A stretch of 64,000 nucleotides of DNA from Centropus unirufus (lineage: Eukaryota; Chordata; Aves; Cuculiformes; Centropidae). Positions within the stretch are counted from its first letter, which is position 1, and every line of letters begins with the position of its first letter. Shown piece after piece: positions 12,341 through 25,100 of this stretch. A program made the translations under genes and the position numbers. Below the pieces are notes generated by a model. The model ran no database searches, was not told where the DNA came from, and saw only the letters and a program-made list of their open reading frames with translations. The stretch covers positions 4,461,142 through 4,525,141 of the forward strand of contig VYZI01000020.1 in assembly GCA_013397695.1 (NCBI GenBank). Reading direction: 5' to 3'.

Positions 12341-14289
12341 ATTAGATATATGTACCAGATGTACAGAAAAGGGGCCTGCAGCAACATTTCAGAAGGAATG
12401 CATACATTTCTTCCCATTACTCCTTATTAGTAGCATGCCAAGTGTCACATTTCATTAACTGTGTGAGCCTATATGCTGGTGAATCTTCCCTGAGTCAAGA
12501 GAAGGGACAAAGCTCTATTAATGAAGACACTGGATCTCAAAATTTTCCTCGTAACTATCAAGAAAACATTGGAGGATCTTCAGTGCCTTTGACAAACTGG
12601 CATCCTGGCAACATGCCTATTGATGTGGCATGATATGACTTTCTTATCCCATATGACCTGCCTTCACAGGTCGGATAAATTCCAGATAAAGACAGCAGGA
12701 AATGCAATATCTTTCTCTAACCTCTCAGATTTCCTTGAAAACTGTTTTGACCCATTTTCTAATTATTTTCCTGGAACATTTCACATACAAATTTGAGGGC
12801 AAACAGCTGAAAAATATGCCAGTTCCAAAGGAAAGGCTGCAGGGAGCTAAAGAATGCCTTGGTAGACTGATTCATCCTTGGATTCCTCTTGCTGTTCTTT
12901 CAGATTTTATTTTATTTTAAATTAGAGCCACATAAGTTTCACCACTACATCTAGATTGTAGGATAGTCAAATCTCTCTGACCTCAGAGCAAGCTAGTGCA
13001 TCTCACGATTTGGCATGTGCTTTTTAACCAAGCTGGATTTAAACTGTGCCAAAATCAATTAATCTAGTTCTTCACCTTGGAGGCATTGCTCCCCACAGAC
13101 CCATCTTACATGATAAACAAGGTGCCAGTTTGAACCTGACTTACTGCACAGGAAATTTTTCAGTTTTTCAAAATACTTTGTCTGCAGGGATTTGCTTGTT
13201 GTGGTCAGAAACTTTCAGAGAAAATCTGTGAAATCTAGGAAAAATGGCAAGAAACCAAATCAGAAGACGACATATAAAGGGATGCCAAAACTCTTGCCAG
13301 CAAGATTCTTATAGCTGAATCTTAAAACATTCCTCACAGTTTGGGGGTTTTTTTGTTTGTTTTGGTTTTTTTTTATTTAAAAAACTGTGATTAGCAAAGC
13401 AGTGTCAATGCTGCTACCATTAAGGAGTGAACCAAGAACAGCAGCTCCTGAGAACGGCAGGGAACTCCACAATGCCCAGAAGTCCACCATATTCTTTGAA
13501 GGAAAAATATAAACCAAACTATCAGTTACTCTCCTGAATAATTAATGTTAATATTGAAGTAGGGTAGTGCCAAGGGTAGTGCTTAGCAGAAAAGAACAAT
13601 TGTTCTCTAGCTATGCAACAAAATTAAATTTCAGGAGGCAAACATTTTGTCTCCTATATTTTTATTCAGAGAATTACAGGGGTTTTACTTTTCACTTTGA
13701 GACTGTCTCCAGATGCATGTTTCTGATAAGTATACATATACATTTGCATAAAACTTATTGAAGTGAGAAAGGATGGAGGACTTCTTTGGAGTCAGCCCAT
13801 GCTCAGCCAGGCTTATTACCTCTGGCTCCAGACTGATGCCTGTAGACCATATTGGGTGAGTCTGCGCAATGGTTCCGAGGACTTTGGGGAATCTTCTTTG
13901 CTGTAGCACAGTATGAAACAAATAGAGCAAGCTGGAGTGCAACCATGTCCAGCTGAAATGTCTTTCATGCTAAGGGCTGACATTGAAGAAGTATTCAGAT
14001 GCTATGCTTGAAAACACATATCTCTGCAGGTGTAGACATCCCACCAGCATCGGCCAGCTGCAGAATGTAGGACACAGTAACAAAGCATGTTATCTGATTC
14101 AGTTAAATGTCGTTTTTCCAATTACAACTGGCTGGTTGTATACCTTCTTAAAATATCATCCTGCAACATCTAAAAGAAATGCAACTGTACTTGACTATGG
14201 TTGTTTTGGGGTTTATATTTTTTCCTCTGCAACAGAAGAAAATCATAGTAATCTCTGGAGTGAAAACAGCGATATGCCTGCTCAACAAA
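12341..14289. other. Non-coding DNA, nothing recognised
   Basis: The segment is AT-rich with a T/G-rich low-complexity run near 13342-13378. All frames are short and unremarkable. Confidence 0.5.
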
Positions 14290-14720
14290 CTTAGAAATCT
14301 ATTCACCTCAAAATATTAAATCACTTGATCAATTTTACTGAAAATTAGAAAAAGAAATCAAATGCTCTGGAATAAAATCTGAATGAATTTTCAAGATACG
14401 TACAAATTCACAATCCACGTAATCATACCCAAATCTAGCATACAATTAGAATCTCACTAACACCAACGAGACTTCACACCTTGTTTAATTGCCTTTTGTA
14501 AAATCTGCTATTTATTCATGTCCTCAAAGCTTCTAAGTGATATGGTAATATTAATTCACCCCAAGTCACATCAGAAAGAAATTGGTCAATAATATGCTTA
14601 ATATCAATTTCAGCCTCTGACAAAGCAATGCATGAATCAAAGATCCTGAGACTCATCAAATATACCAGGTTCCAATGCAATTAATCAGCTCTGACCACTC
14701 ATTGTAGCTTGAAGAACATG
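14290..14720. promoter_or_regulatory. Conserved non-coding element candidate
   Basis: This is very AT-rich non-repetitive sequence with many homeodomain-type cores (GGTAATATTAATTCA near 14544, GCAATTAATCAGC near 14677) and CAAAGATC and CAAAGC elements. The look is that of a developmental enhancer, but conservation could not be measured. Confidence 0.25.
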
Positions 14721-17700
14721 TTCGATTTTAATCTGAAAGTCATAACTTTGACACAGGGAAAAAAATACTTGCTGTCACTAGCAGTAGAAGAAGAAACAAT
14801 ATCTTGTTACACGAAACGATACATCCTGATTTTGTCATGGGACTGACTGAAGCAACGAAGCTCCGATGGGTAAATGTGGGCTACAGCCCAGTGCTGCTCA
14901 GCCTGCTGGCCTTTACCACACATGTTGGAGCCAAGACCACCTCAGGCCAATTGAATAAGACCAATTAATTTCAGAGGCATTGGCTCAGTCACGAAGTTTC
15001 TTAGTGCTGATATTGGAGGCCCACAACCTCAGAGAATGCCAGAAAAGTATCTGGCATACACAAAGAAATAAAATATATGCAGTCCAAAACTAAATTATAG
15101 GATAAGATATTAATTTTGAAGAATGTATTTTTAAAGATCAGATACACAACAATGCCTCAAGCCTGCTGTCAGTATCTTAGGATGAAGGACAGCTATGATG
15201 TACAGTTTGTTTTAAAAAGCCAGTTGACCTCTGTTCCATGTTTATCAGTTTACCTCCTTCCAGTCCTTAAAATACTGTACATACGAAAAAGAAGAATGAA
15301 GGAAGTGCTTCAGAGCCTTGCTCCCAGCTACAGCCTAAATGAGTTTTATACGAGTAGAATCATTTACTCCTTATTTAACTTTGCAAGTGCTTTGGAAGAC
15401 CTCTTGTGACACTCTTTTTTTTCTGCTTGGCTGCTGCTTTGACTGCCTCAGGCAGTTTCCCTCTGCACCAGTCACAAAAAGGGACATGATATATTGGGTT
15501 ATATGATCTCTGAGCCAAAGTTGCCAGCACACTACCACAGGACAGACTTCTCAGTCTGCAAAACCTCTCCACCAACACAATGTCTACCAATGCCAAGTGG
15601 GGCTTGCTCAAAGCAGCACACACAGCGCACTTGGAAAGCCTAGTGCTATCATAAGGCATTGCAGCCCTCTCATCACTGCCCTAAGAGGGAGATTAAGCTG
15701 CCAAAGAGCACTGCCACATGAGCAGCGCGCCAAATATGAACATTAACTCAGATTTTTGCTTTTTTCTTCTCTGTGGGCTGGACTCCTAGACTTATCACAC
15801 CCCTGCCTGTGGTGCCCAAGTGCTGCACACCTTCAAATGACACTCCTGGTAACCATGGTGAAATGCGTGGTCATATCTCTTATGAGTAAAGACCTTCCCA
15901 AACATCTTAGAATGTTACTCCCTTTGAAGAAAATCTTATTCTTTTGACGTCCTTTCTCTCCCTGCCCTCAGTTCCGATGCACCAGAGCCACATGGAAAGA
16001 AAAAAAAAACAAACAGTATTGCTCACAGGATCATGAGCTGTAAAACTACAGTAAGTGCAAGGAGGTCACTTTATACAAAGCATTCACATAGTCTTGGCTA
16101 AAATATCTTGTTTTTTTTCCAAGCATATTTACTCTCAGGAATCTTGTTTTCCTGAACATTTTTGTATTAATTACAACTCTCGAATTTAGGGTTTGCTCTT
16201 GACTTACAATTTCTATTCCCAGGTCAAATATTCAGCTCTAAAAGCCTCACCAGCAATCTCTGACAGACGCTCTGTGTTTCCCTTTTAATTCTCCCTCATT
16301 TATCCAATTAGCATTCTGTTAATTAAACACTGAAAGTGCCTTTACTTTCTTCAGAAAAACACATTCCTGCTTAACCCTTGATTTGTACATGTACCTCCGT
16401 GGGCTGTTTGAATGAGATTAGAGTTTGTACACGATTTTTGTTGTTGGTTTGTAGGCATTATTCTGGGGAAACGTTGCAGTATAACATCAGGCTTGCTGTC
16501 TGCCATTTGCACTGGAATTTTGCCTAGTATAGTTTGACTGCTGAGATAATTAATAGTCTTTAGTAACCATGATTCCCAGGCTGTGAACTTCAAAGACAGC
16601 ACTAGTTTTATATTCTTTCTGTGACTTGAGATAACATACAGCTATGTGGTTTGGAAGTAGGGGGCTGTCTAGGAACCATTAATTGAAGCTGGCTAGAGGG
16701 GCTCCACCAAATCTACCTTGAGTCAAGCTTTGTATGGGGAAAGTATTATATGATTTTTCTAATTTTCTCTCCATTTCCACCTGCACTCTGTTGAATTCAA
16801 ATTATTGTATTATCCAGCTTTCAGTACAATGCAGTACTGTGTGCCTGTCCCTGAAGCACCTAGTGCTTAGCAACTTCCAGCTGAGGGCTCTGCCTTCCAC
16901 CGTGCTTACACAGCTCTATTTGCACCTCTTGCTCAGGCTGAGGCAACACCAGGATTTGTGCCCATATGCAAGCCCAGAGGCATGGTATTTCAAGTGTATC
17001 CACAGGTCTTCAGACCCCATGAGAAACACATCAATGCATTTACTCTCTGTCCTCCTGTCTATTCCCTTTATGCCACATGCTTAAAAAATAAAAACCAATT
17101 ATTGTGTAATAATATGAAGTACAGCAATTACAGCACCTCTATATTGTTCCAGAGGTATAAGTTTGATTCTCTGCTCTGCTCTTGTTCCAAAATTTGCTGC
17201 TGGTCTATACAGATGCACATGGCTTTCTCCTCTGAGGCCTGCTGTCAAACAAACAGGAGAGATTGTGGGACAGCATGATGGAAGCAGCTGGGCAGCCCCC
17301 AAGGCATCCTGTGGATGCAGGACCAGATTTTTTTTTAACAGGAGAACATGGCTGAAGCTAATTAATGGTTAATTAGTAGTCATATAGTTATCTAGCACTG
17401 TATACTGTACAGAGCTCTCTGTATACACATCTGAGTAAACTACTAAAGAACTGAAAAGGCTTCTAGCAAGAAACTTTGCATGTAGGTAAAGGAGTCATAA
17501 CATAAAATCATGTCTATGTAAATGCTATAATCAACTCTCACTCTTCATTTTATTGAGCAGAAACAAAGACTATTGTACTTGTTCAAATGCCCCATATCTG
17601 TTCTTCTGATCTATGCACACTTGCACCAGAAATGTGAGAATTTATCTGAAACTAGCTGTTTAGTCACCAGTTCATAAAGTTTTTTGCCCAACTAAAGAGG

Positions 17701-18029
17701 AATAGCACCACATAACTCAGGTGACCACGCAGAAATAAACAACAGGCAGTGCTTGATTTATAGCAAATACAACAGCTATGGTTTTTTTAGGCAAATGATT
17801 CCCGCCATAATCACAAATAATGAATGAAAGCACAAATACCACAGTTTGCTAAGCATTTTGAGGGGGAGAGAGAAGGAGGCTAAATTCATTAAAAATAAGG
17901 CAGTCAGCCTTAGGTTTAAAAAGTAAACATCCATGTTGTCACCCAAGCAGCAGAATTCCTTTTCTTACACCTGTCATAAGGCTCAGCACCCAAGTTTTAC
18001 TTATCATTTAGCCTATTCTACATAGGTTT
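14721..18029. other. Non-coding DNA, nothing recognised
   Basis: Small frames at 15116-15409, 15375-15659, 16734-17084 and 16958-17278 overlap each other on different frames or strands and show no domain. I see no repeat family or CpG-rich promoter. Confidence 0.5.
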
Positions 18030-18480
18030 CTTCATCTGGAAGACTGTTGGTATTTATGTTTTTTGTTGCCAGTGTGTATGAGATAATCCAGAAATTGCTT
18101 TACTAAAAGACATTTAAAAAAAAAAAATCACAACATCATAACTTCATCTCTTTACTGTGAAACCCTAAGGAAATATTTAAAATGTATCATTTACTGAAGA
18201 AAAAAAAAATTTAAAAGTATATTATGCTTTCGGAAATCAATTTTCAGCTCTTTTCTCAGATGGATTCATCAAAGACATACCAAGGGGCTTTGGGGGAGTT
18301 ATAGGACTTTTTGCTTTTGTACTATTAGAAGTCAATTTCCTCTGTGTTTGCAATTGATTTAACATAGCCTTTAGGGTTTTTGATGCACAATTTTAACTCT
18401 TGGGAGAAAGCATACCCATTTAAATAATCTAAATAGGACTAATATGTTTCCATAGTCTTAGATGCTTTTTTATTGTTCAT
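18030..18480. promoter_or_regulatory. Conserved non-coding element candidate
   Basis: The block is AT-rich complex sequence with TTTGCAATTGATTTAAC near 18347 and CATTTAAATAATCTAAATAGG near 18416, interrupted by two oligo-A runs (about 18116-18127 and 18201-18210). It has no coding character. This is a low-confidence regulatory candidate based on texture alone. Confidence 0.2.
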
Positions 18481-21400
18481 AAGAATTCAAATAAAATGTG
18501 CAAAATGTGGAAAAATATTTTCCGTTTTTTATGGCTGGATGTTATTTGCAATTCATGGCAAAAGATAGCTAGACTGACTCCTGGCAGCAGTCAAGAATTC
18601 ATGATCACCATCAGACATTTCAGTTGAAGAAACCACATAGTAAACCCCATGAAAAAAAAGAAATAAGCTTCCTCCTCATCTCCACATCACAGGTTAGCTG
18701 AGGGCTCTCAGTTTTGAGTTTGTTTCAGTAGTTTGCAGCTAACACTGGGAACAGATTCATTGTCTGTACCCAAGTCCTTTCAAAATCCTGCAAAGGTTTA
18801 GGAATGAGTCATATTGCCTGGCAATGAGGTCCAGCAAGGAGGCCCACTCCTTTCACCACTGTCAGTATGCACTAAGTTAAAAAGTACAGGTATTGAACTG
18901 AACCACCTCTACTTCTCATTGACTGTCACCTTGTTTTTGAATGAACAAAAAGGGAATCTCTGAATAGGAGCTGAAGATCTCACTCCAAAAGGTAGCAAAG
19001 ATGTGATACAGAGGGACTAACTGGTTTCTGCTCAGGTGGAAGTACTCTGAAAGAATAGTAAAATCATTAAGGTTTCTGTGCATGTGTCCTTTATTCCCTA
19101 GCAGAAGAATCCAGATACTTCAAGCTCTTTAAGAAAAGAGACAGTAAAAGATGAACGACAAAAGCTTGAGCGAAGGGTCAGTGGCAGGTCTCTGGGAATG
19201 ATTACCTCTTTGAAATCCAGGCAGCAGGGAATGCAAAATGTCAAAGGCTGCACAATCATCTCTGCTGAGCATCTAATCACCAATGGGTCTGATTAGTGGA
19301 GAACATGAGAAGAGGTCACTAAGTAGGAGCTACAAAGTGAATCATGCCGCTTTACACAGAAGGCAAAAAAACCTGTAAAAAAACCCTCCAAAAAACACAG
19401 TCTACAGAAACCACTGCATAGGGAAAACAAAGAATTAGTGAAACGCCTAGGAGGGAGGGCAAGGGAATAAAAATGGCAACAAAGATCTAAACACTTTTGC
19501 CAAGTCTGTGGGAGCTCATTGACTTTAGAGAATGGCTTCTCGCAGCAGCTGTATTCCCTGATGCCACAGAGTTGCTGGGGCACATAGAAAGGGACAGGTC
19601 ACAGGGCATCATCAAGCCCTTAAAAAAAAAGAAAAAAAAACAGCAGAGAAAATGGCAATTGAAAAATATGCAAGTGTCTTCCAAGAAGTGGGGTGGACAG
19701 CTGACACCTCACTAAAACACAGGCCATGGGATCACAAAGAGGCAGGAGTGGTTTCACCCTGGCGAGGAGCCATGCCTCACTGGGAGCAAAGTGATTGAGA
19801 GCACTGCAAAAAAGGCATCCCCCGGTCTTTGGTGATCACCCCAGGTATCAGCCCAAGAGACAATGGGAGAAGGGAAAAGTGTGCCCACCCTTCAGCAACC
19901 TGGATGCAAGCTCCAGCCCACCTCACACCTTAGCTCAACCCTTTCACAGGTTTAAAGGACCATATTCCTCTATTGACCAGAGGTGTGGAGGCATTTTTCC
20001 ACCCTGTCTACGTGACTATTTGCACAGTGCCATCTAGGAAATGTCTGGAGCTGGTAGATGTAGGAGTGCACACCACTAAGCACCTCGATTAAGTCCATCA
20101 GTGCATATGATCTCTGTTTCCAGGAACATGCTTCATAGACGACAGGTGCACTGCTTAAACGCCATCATGTGGTGAAGACAGGGAGAAGAGGGTGGAGATT
20201 CTCCAGGGCCAAGGCCACATTCCTATGGTATAGCTGTGGGTTTGCCCATACAGGTGTTTTCAGGCCTAAGGGGGAAAAGAGGCTACTAGCCTGTACCTGT
20301 ACTACCTGTCCCAAGCTAGGCTATAGCCCCTCACACTTGGCTTGTCTTCATGAGGAATAGGCATCAGTCAGCAGTAATTTAATACTTGCATAAAAGAAAT
20401 TGATTTTCCAATAGTTTGTCATATCTGTGGTCAGAGAGGATTTGCAAAAGCCATATACGTGCACGTGCTCCTGCCTTATAGGAACTGAGACTTACATTTC
20501 CAGAAATAAAATGGAAAAATGTGACTCCAATTAATGACGGTCACCAGTTTTGCTCTATATTCCTAGACAAACCTGGGTAACCGAATGACATCTTCACTTT
20601 TATTGTTAAAAGCTGTATTTATCATGATCTGTGGCAAGTTCAGAGACAAATCCCCATACAACAAGATGGATACCTTACCTCTGGATTGCACTTACCTTAT
20701 CAAGTTTCAGCAAATACACTGATGGGTAAAGGTACCTAGTAGTTAATTGGATGTTTATTGATACAGTATTTAGGCAGTACTCTTGTTTTTTCCCAGTTAC
20801 AAGTTGCACATTTGTTTCACAGTGTTTTCACTATTTGTATGACTGCCAAAACTATACATTCAGGATAATGAGGTTTCCAGTGGCTTTGAAAAGTTATTTA
20901 AATGCTGATTTCCAAAGTAATGTTTGTAACCTTTGTTAGGTGTGCAGAGAAAATGAAGTTTCCAAGAGGTTTAAATCAGTGTTAATCTATGGAGTTTAGT
21001 TGAAGCACTAGATTCAGAACAAAAATTTCCCATTCATTTGACTAGATACCCACAAACAACTGACCTACCTGAGTAACCTGCAGCGCAATAAACTGGCAGG
21101 CACAGAAAAGTATCCCAGTTAAATGTATACCCTAAGTTCCTTTGAGATTCTTTTTCTCTCATTTCCCATCATTGCCCTTTAAGTTTAGATAAAACTCTTT
21201 ATATCCAGTTTGGTTTCAACACAACTCAAAAGTACTTCTGCAAATGAAGTATACTATTTAGTAATTCTCCTCCTGCATGGCAGGACCAAGGAACAGATGA
21301 ATCTTTGCTCCTGATTTTTATAAAGTCAAGGTCTGTAGCCAGGTATGCAGTTGGGCTGCTGGACAACATCATGTAAATCACATCATGTTTCTGTGCTTCA

Positions 21401-21642
21401 GACTTGCACCTGCTTAGAAATCAGCTGACCAAAACACTTCCAAATTCTCTGGTAAAAACCCTTGAAAAAACTGGGTCTCTTTTTTTTTTTTTTTTTTTGT
21501 AGAAAGAAAAACAGCCTTCTGCATATACAATGGGGCCAGAACAAAGAATAGTGCATCAAGTCATACCTTGGCTTTGACACTGCATTCTTTTGTGGCTCAG
21601 CTCACTTATCTTGCCTTCATTTTCCACACTGGTGTGGTTTTC
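18481..21642. other. Non-coding DNA with oligo-A and oligo-T tracts
   Basis: The segment has A-rich runs at about 19621-19640 and a 19-base T run at 21480-21498. The T run is not obviously the tail of a recognisable retroposon. No gene is supported. Confidence 0.5.
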
Positions 21643-22141
21643 ACGGAATCATGGAAGGGTTGAGGTTGGAATGGACAGCCAGAGGTGGTCTGGTCCACCC
21701 ACCCCTGTTCCACCATGGCCACTTAAAGCCAGTCACCCAGGCCCATGTTCAGATGGGTTCTGAATATCTTCAAGGAAGGAAATTCCACCGCCTCTCTGGG
21801 CAACCTGTGCCTTTGCTAAGTTAGCCTCACAAGAAAAAAGTGCTTTTTGATTTTCAGAGAGAAACTCCTGTATTTTATTTTGTGTCCATTACCTCTGGTC
21901 TCATCACTGGGCACCACTGAAAAGAGCCTAGTTCTGACCTCTTTGGACCCTCCCTTTATGTAGCTGTACACATTGAAGATAATGCCCTGAGCTTTCTCTT
22001 CTGCAGAGTAAACAGTTTTAGCTCTCTCAGCTTTTCCTCATATGAGAGAGGCTCCAACACCTTAACTATTTTTGTGGCTCTTCTCTGGACTTTCTCCAGT
22101 AGTGCCATCTCTCTCTTGTACTGGGAGCCCAGAACTGGATG
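21643..22141 (-). mobile_element. CR1 LINE, 5'-truncated 3' fragment
   Basis: On the plus strand the segment opens with GGAATCATGGAAGGGTTGAGG and TTGGAATGGAC, the reverse complement of the CR1 3' end. It continues through CTGGTCCACCCACC, TCCACCGCCTCTCTGGGCA, CCTCTGGTCTCATCACTGGG, GCTCTTCTCTGGACTTTCTCC and CTGGGAGCCCAGAACTGGA, all familiar CR1 3' landmarks in the expected order. The element is therefore sense on the minus strand, with its 3' end at the low coordinate and a 5' truncation near 22141. CR1 is the dominant LINE of birds and other sauropsids, and most copies are truncated in this way. No intact reverse transcriptase frame remains, so this copy is dead. The divergence is moderate, so it is not a recent insertion. 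Confidence 0.93.
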
Positions 22142-25100
22142 AACATTATGTATATCAGAAAAAAACCCAACATAATAATTATAGAAGATAAAGTAACTTT
22201 CCTTACATTTACAGTCTTCAGGAATGCACTGATTAGTTTACCAAGGAGAAAGCTTAAGTTCAAGCTTGATCACAAATTTAAGTGACCAAGATAGGAAATA
22301 TAACATTATTACAGTGCTTGTTACATCATCAGACAGAATTGTAACAAGACCAAAAGACCCAATTTGAAAGACTACAAAAGAGAAACTAAGTGCAGTGCAT
22401 TTATTTGTTTAACAATGGTAGCAATTAGCTGCTGGAAAACTTACCAAGTGTTCTGGTTGATTCTCCACACCTGGTGATTAAATCAAGATCGGATTTTTTT
22501 GTTCACTTTGAAGACTTGTTCCAGTTCATATAAAAAGTCCTAGGGCCTATGTCATGCAGTAAGTCAGACAAAATGATCACAACGGTTGCTTCTGGCTCTG
22601 TCATCAATTCTTTTACATAAGGAGATATTCACTGTTCTGATGATTAGGCAAGTAACATTGCAAAATATTAGGAAAATCCTAAAAGTCAGTAGTGCTGAAT
22701 GCCTTCAGTTAGTCTTTGCCTCAGCTCTGGAAACCCTGAACAGAAAATCATCATCACTGTACCTGTCTCTAAAATAAGCCAGAAACAAAACAATGAAGAA
22801 TGTGGTGGCTTAAATGACAGATTTGTCTATGCAGCCTATCTCACTTGTGTGCTAATCAGCAGAAGCACCTGTATGTCAAACACAGGTTGATAAAACCTCT
22901 ATAATGCTGACCATAGCCAAGCATGGCAGCCAGATTTGATTATAAGAAACAGAAGAATCTCTAAAGAACAAGTGTTACAACGTTCTTTATCCTAGCCCAA
23001 CTGCTCAGAGTGAAGAGCTATGCATTTACTCTAGAGAAGATTCCTTTAAATTAGTTCTTTGAATATAGCTAGCAGCTGGAATAAATTGCCTAGCAGAGGT
23101 CAAGTTGCTGCAGCAATGATGTGTTTTGCTTCTAGAGACAGTCTACCAGATGTACCAAGCAAGAGCAACTTTTCTGAAATAGCCTTGATAATAGGTTTCT
23201 GGGGGAGATGTTCTCTTGAAAGCGAAGTGTTCCGATGCCATTTTCCAAGGTATACCATGAAAGAACAGGAAGGCATTAGAAAAGAAAATACAACATGTGT
23301 TAATCTTCTGCAATTCAATCACTTTTCTGTATAGCTAGGAAATGAATAACTTTGTGTAATGCTAAGCACAAGGCAGTGACTCTCTGTAAACAGTCCTTGA
23401 ACTGAAACAATAAAGAAAGCAGGGCACTGTTTGTCATTCTGTTGCAGCCCTTGTGAGCGCCAAAATAAGCATTAGGAAAGTTCATATCTAATTTTCAGGC
23501 TTGGCTGCTATCAAGAGTTCAAGAAGCCAAATGAATTTCCCTATCAATGAGGCATTCTTAGTACCTTCATATTACTTACCAAAACAGATCGAATGGCCAG
23601 CCGCAGAGTTTTGGATGGCACATGACTGTGAATCTCGGAGACATGCTCACCAAGAATATGCCACCTCCTAAGTCAATACCAAAACAAGCATTTTCAGAGA
23701 GGATGTGGATTTATTTTATAGGCATGGAGAATTATGTTCCCAAAGCCATGGTCAATCTCTTGTATAGAGCCTGCGTCTTTCCTAATACAGTATGACAGAA
23801 GGAAGTAGGAGCAGAACATCTGCTTCTGTTTGAAATCCATCTTGGTTTGCAATCCATCTCTGTTTACAATAACTGCTGCTATAGATATGTTCCTGTGGCT
23901 TTTCAGGAACCATGGCCTCTGGAGTTCTCACAAGCTAGTTGGGAAAATACCGTGTAAAATCTTTTTTTGTTTAATTTGATGCATATCACCACTTGCTAGG
24001 GGTAGTGGCAGCAGAATAAACAACCACTGCCAAGGAAAGCTCTCACCTCACTTAGAAACAGCTTTTCTATTCCTCCTAGCACCCCAGCTTAGAAAACTTC
24101 TGCTTACATTTCTTCCATCTACATATCCAGAGGCACAAGTAGGTAACAAGCAAATTCCATCCCCAAGCCAGTTTCTAGAGCCCCTGAATCTTAATGTGTT
24201 CAATATAAAAACAGATCTACACTGAAGCTTTTGGTAGATTAGATAGTCCTAGAGTACACCAAGAGAAAGAAGTGTGGTGCCTCAGCAGGACCACCTCGTC
24301 TCTACTTCAGCCAAGGCTGGAACTAAGTACCTCTGATGACAGGCATAATTTCAGATCATTTGCTACATCCAAATGACTTTTTAAAAGTTATGTAACAGGA
24401 TGAAAAAAAGGTCACAGAATTAAAATTTAAACTGAGTTTGTTTATAAGCTAAGCAAACAGCAGTGTTACTTGCTGTGTCCCAGTTCCCCTGCTAATCAGC
24501 CCACAGACAGCTATATCTAAGTCCTTCCTCCTCACACACACCATCAACTCTTCTCTATCTCGTTCTTGGCATCACTTATTTTACCTCTATTATACCTGCT
24601 GGAAGCTTTTGAAAAGGTTGAAAGTAAAATTAAAGTTTCACTAATATACTGCCTTCAGTCAATAGAAGAAAGTCAGGAAGTGAGGGAAGCTCATGCACAC
24701 ACACATCTTAAAAATCTAAATAGAAGAGATTCTTAGTTTGGCAGAAATCCCATTAGTGAATACACATATAAATGCAGGATTTTAGAGATTGGCCCAGTGT
24801 GGGTACACCCCTGTACATATCAGCTGAAAAAAAATCAGCCATGCCTTCCTGCAGTCCGAAAGCTGAGCCAGGCCTTGGTGCATGGGCATCACGCAACCCT
24901 CCCTAGCAGAGAGCCAGTGCAACAGAGAAGAACCCAGAATTGTTCTGACAAATGGGAGGAATGCTCCATAAGGGAGAAGGATGCAGTAAGGACAAACATG
25001 CAAAGCACAACACATAGGCAGGAGCACTGGGGAGGAGTTGCTGGGTAGCAGTTCAGCAGAGCGTGGGCTGGGGCTCATGCCATTCACAAGCAAAATTTAA

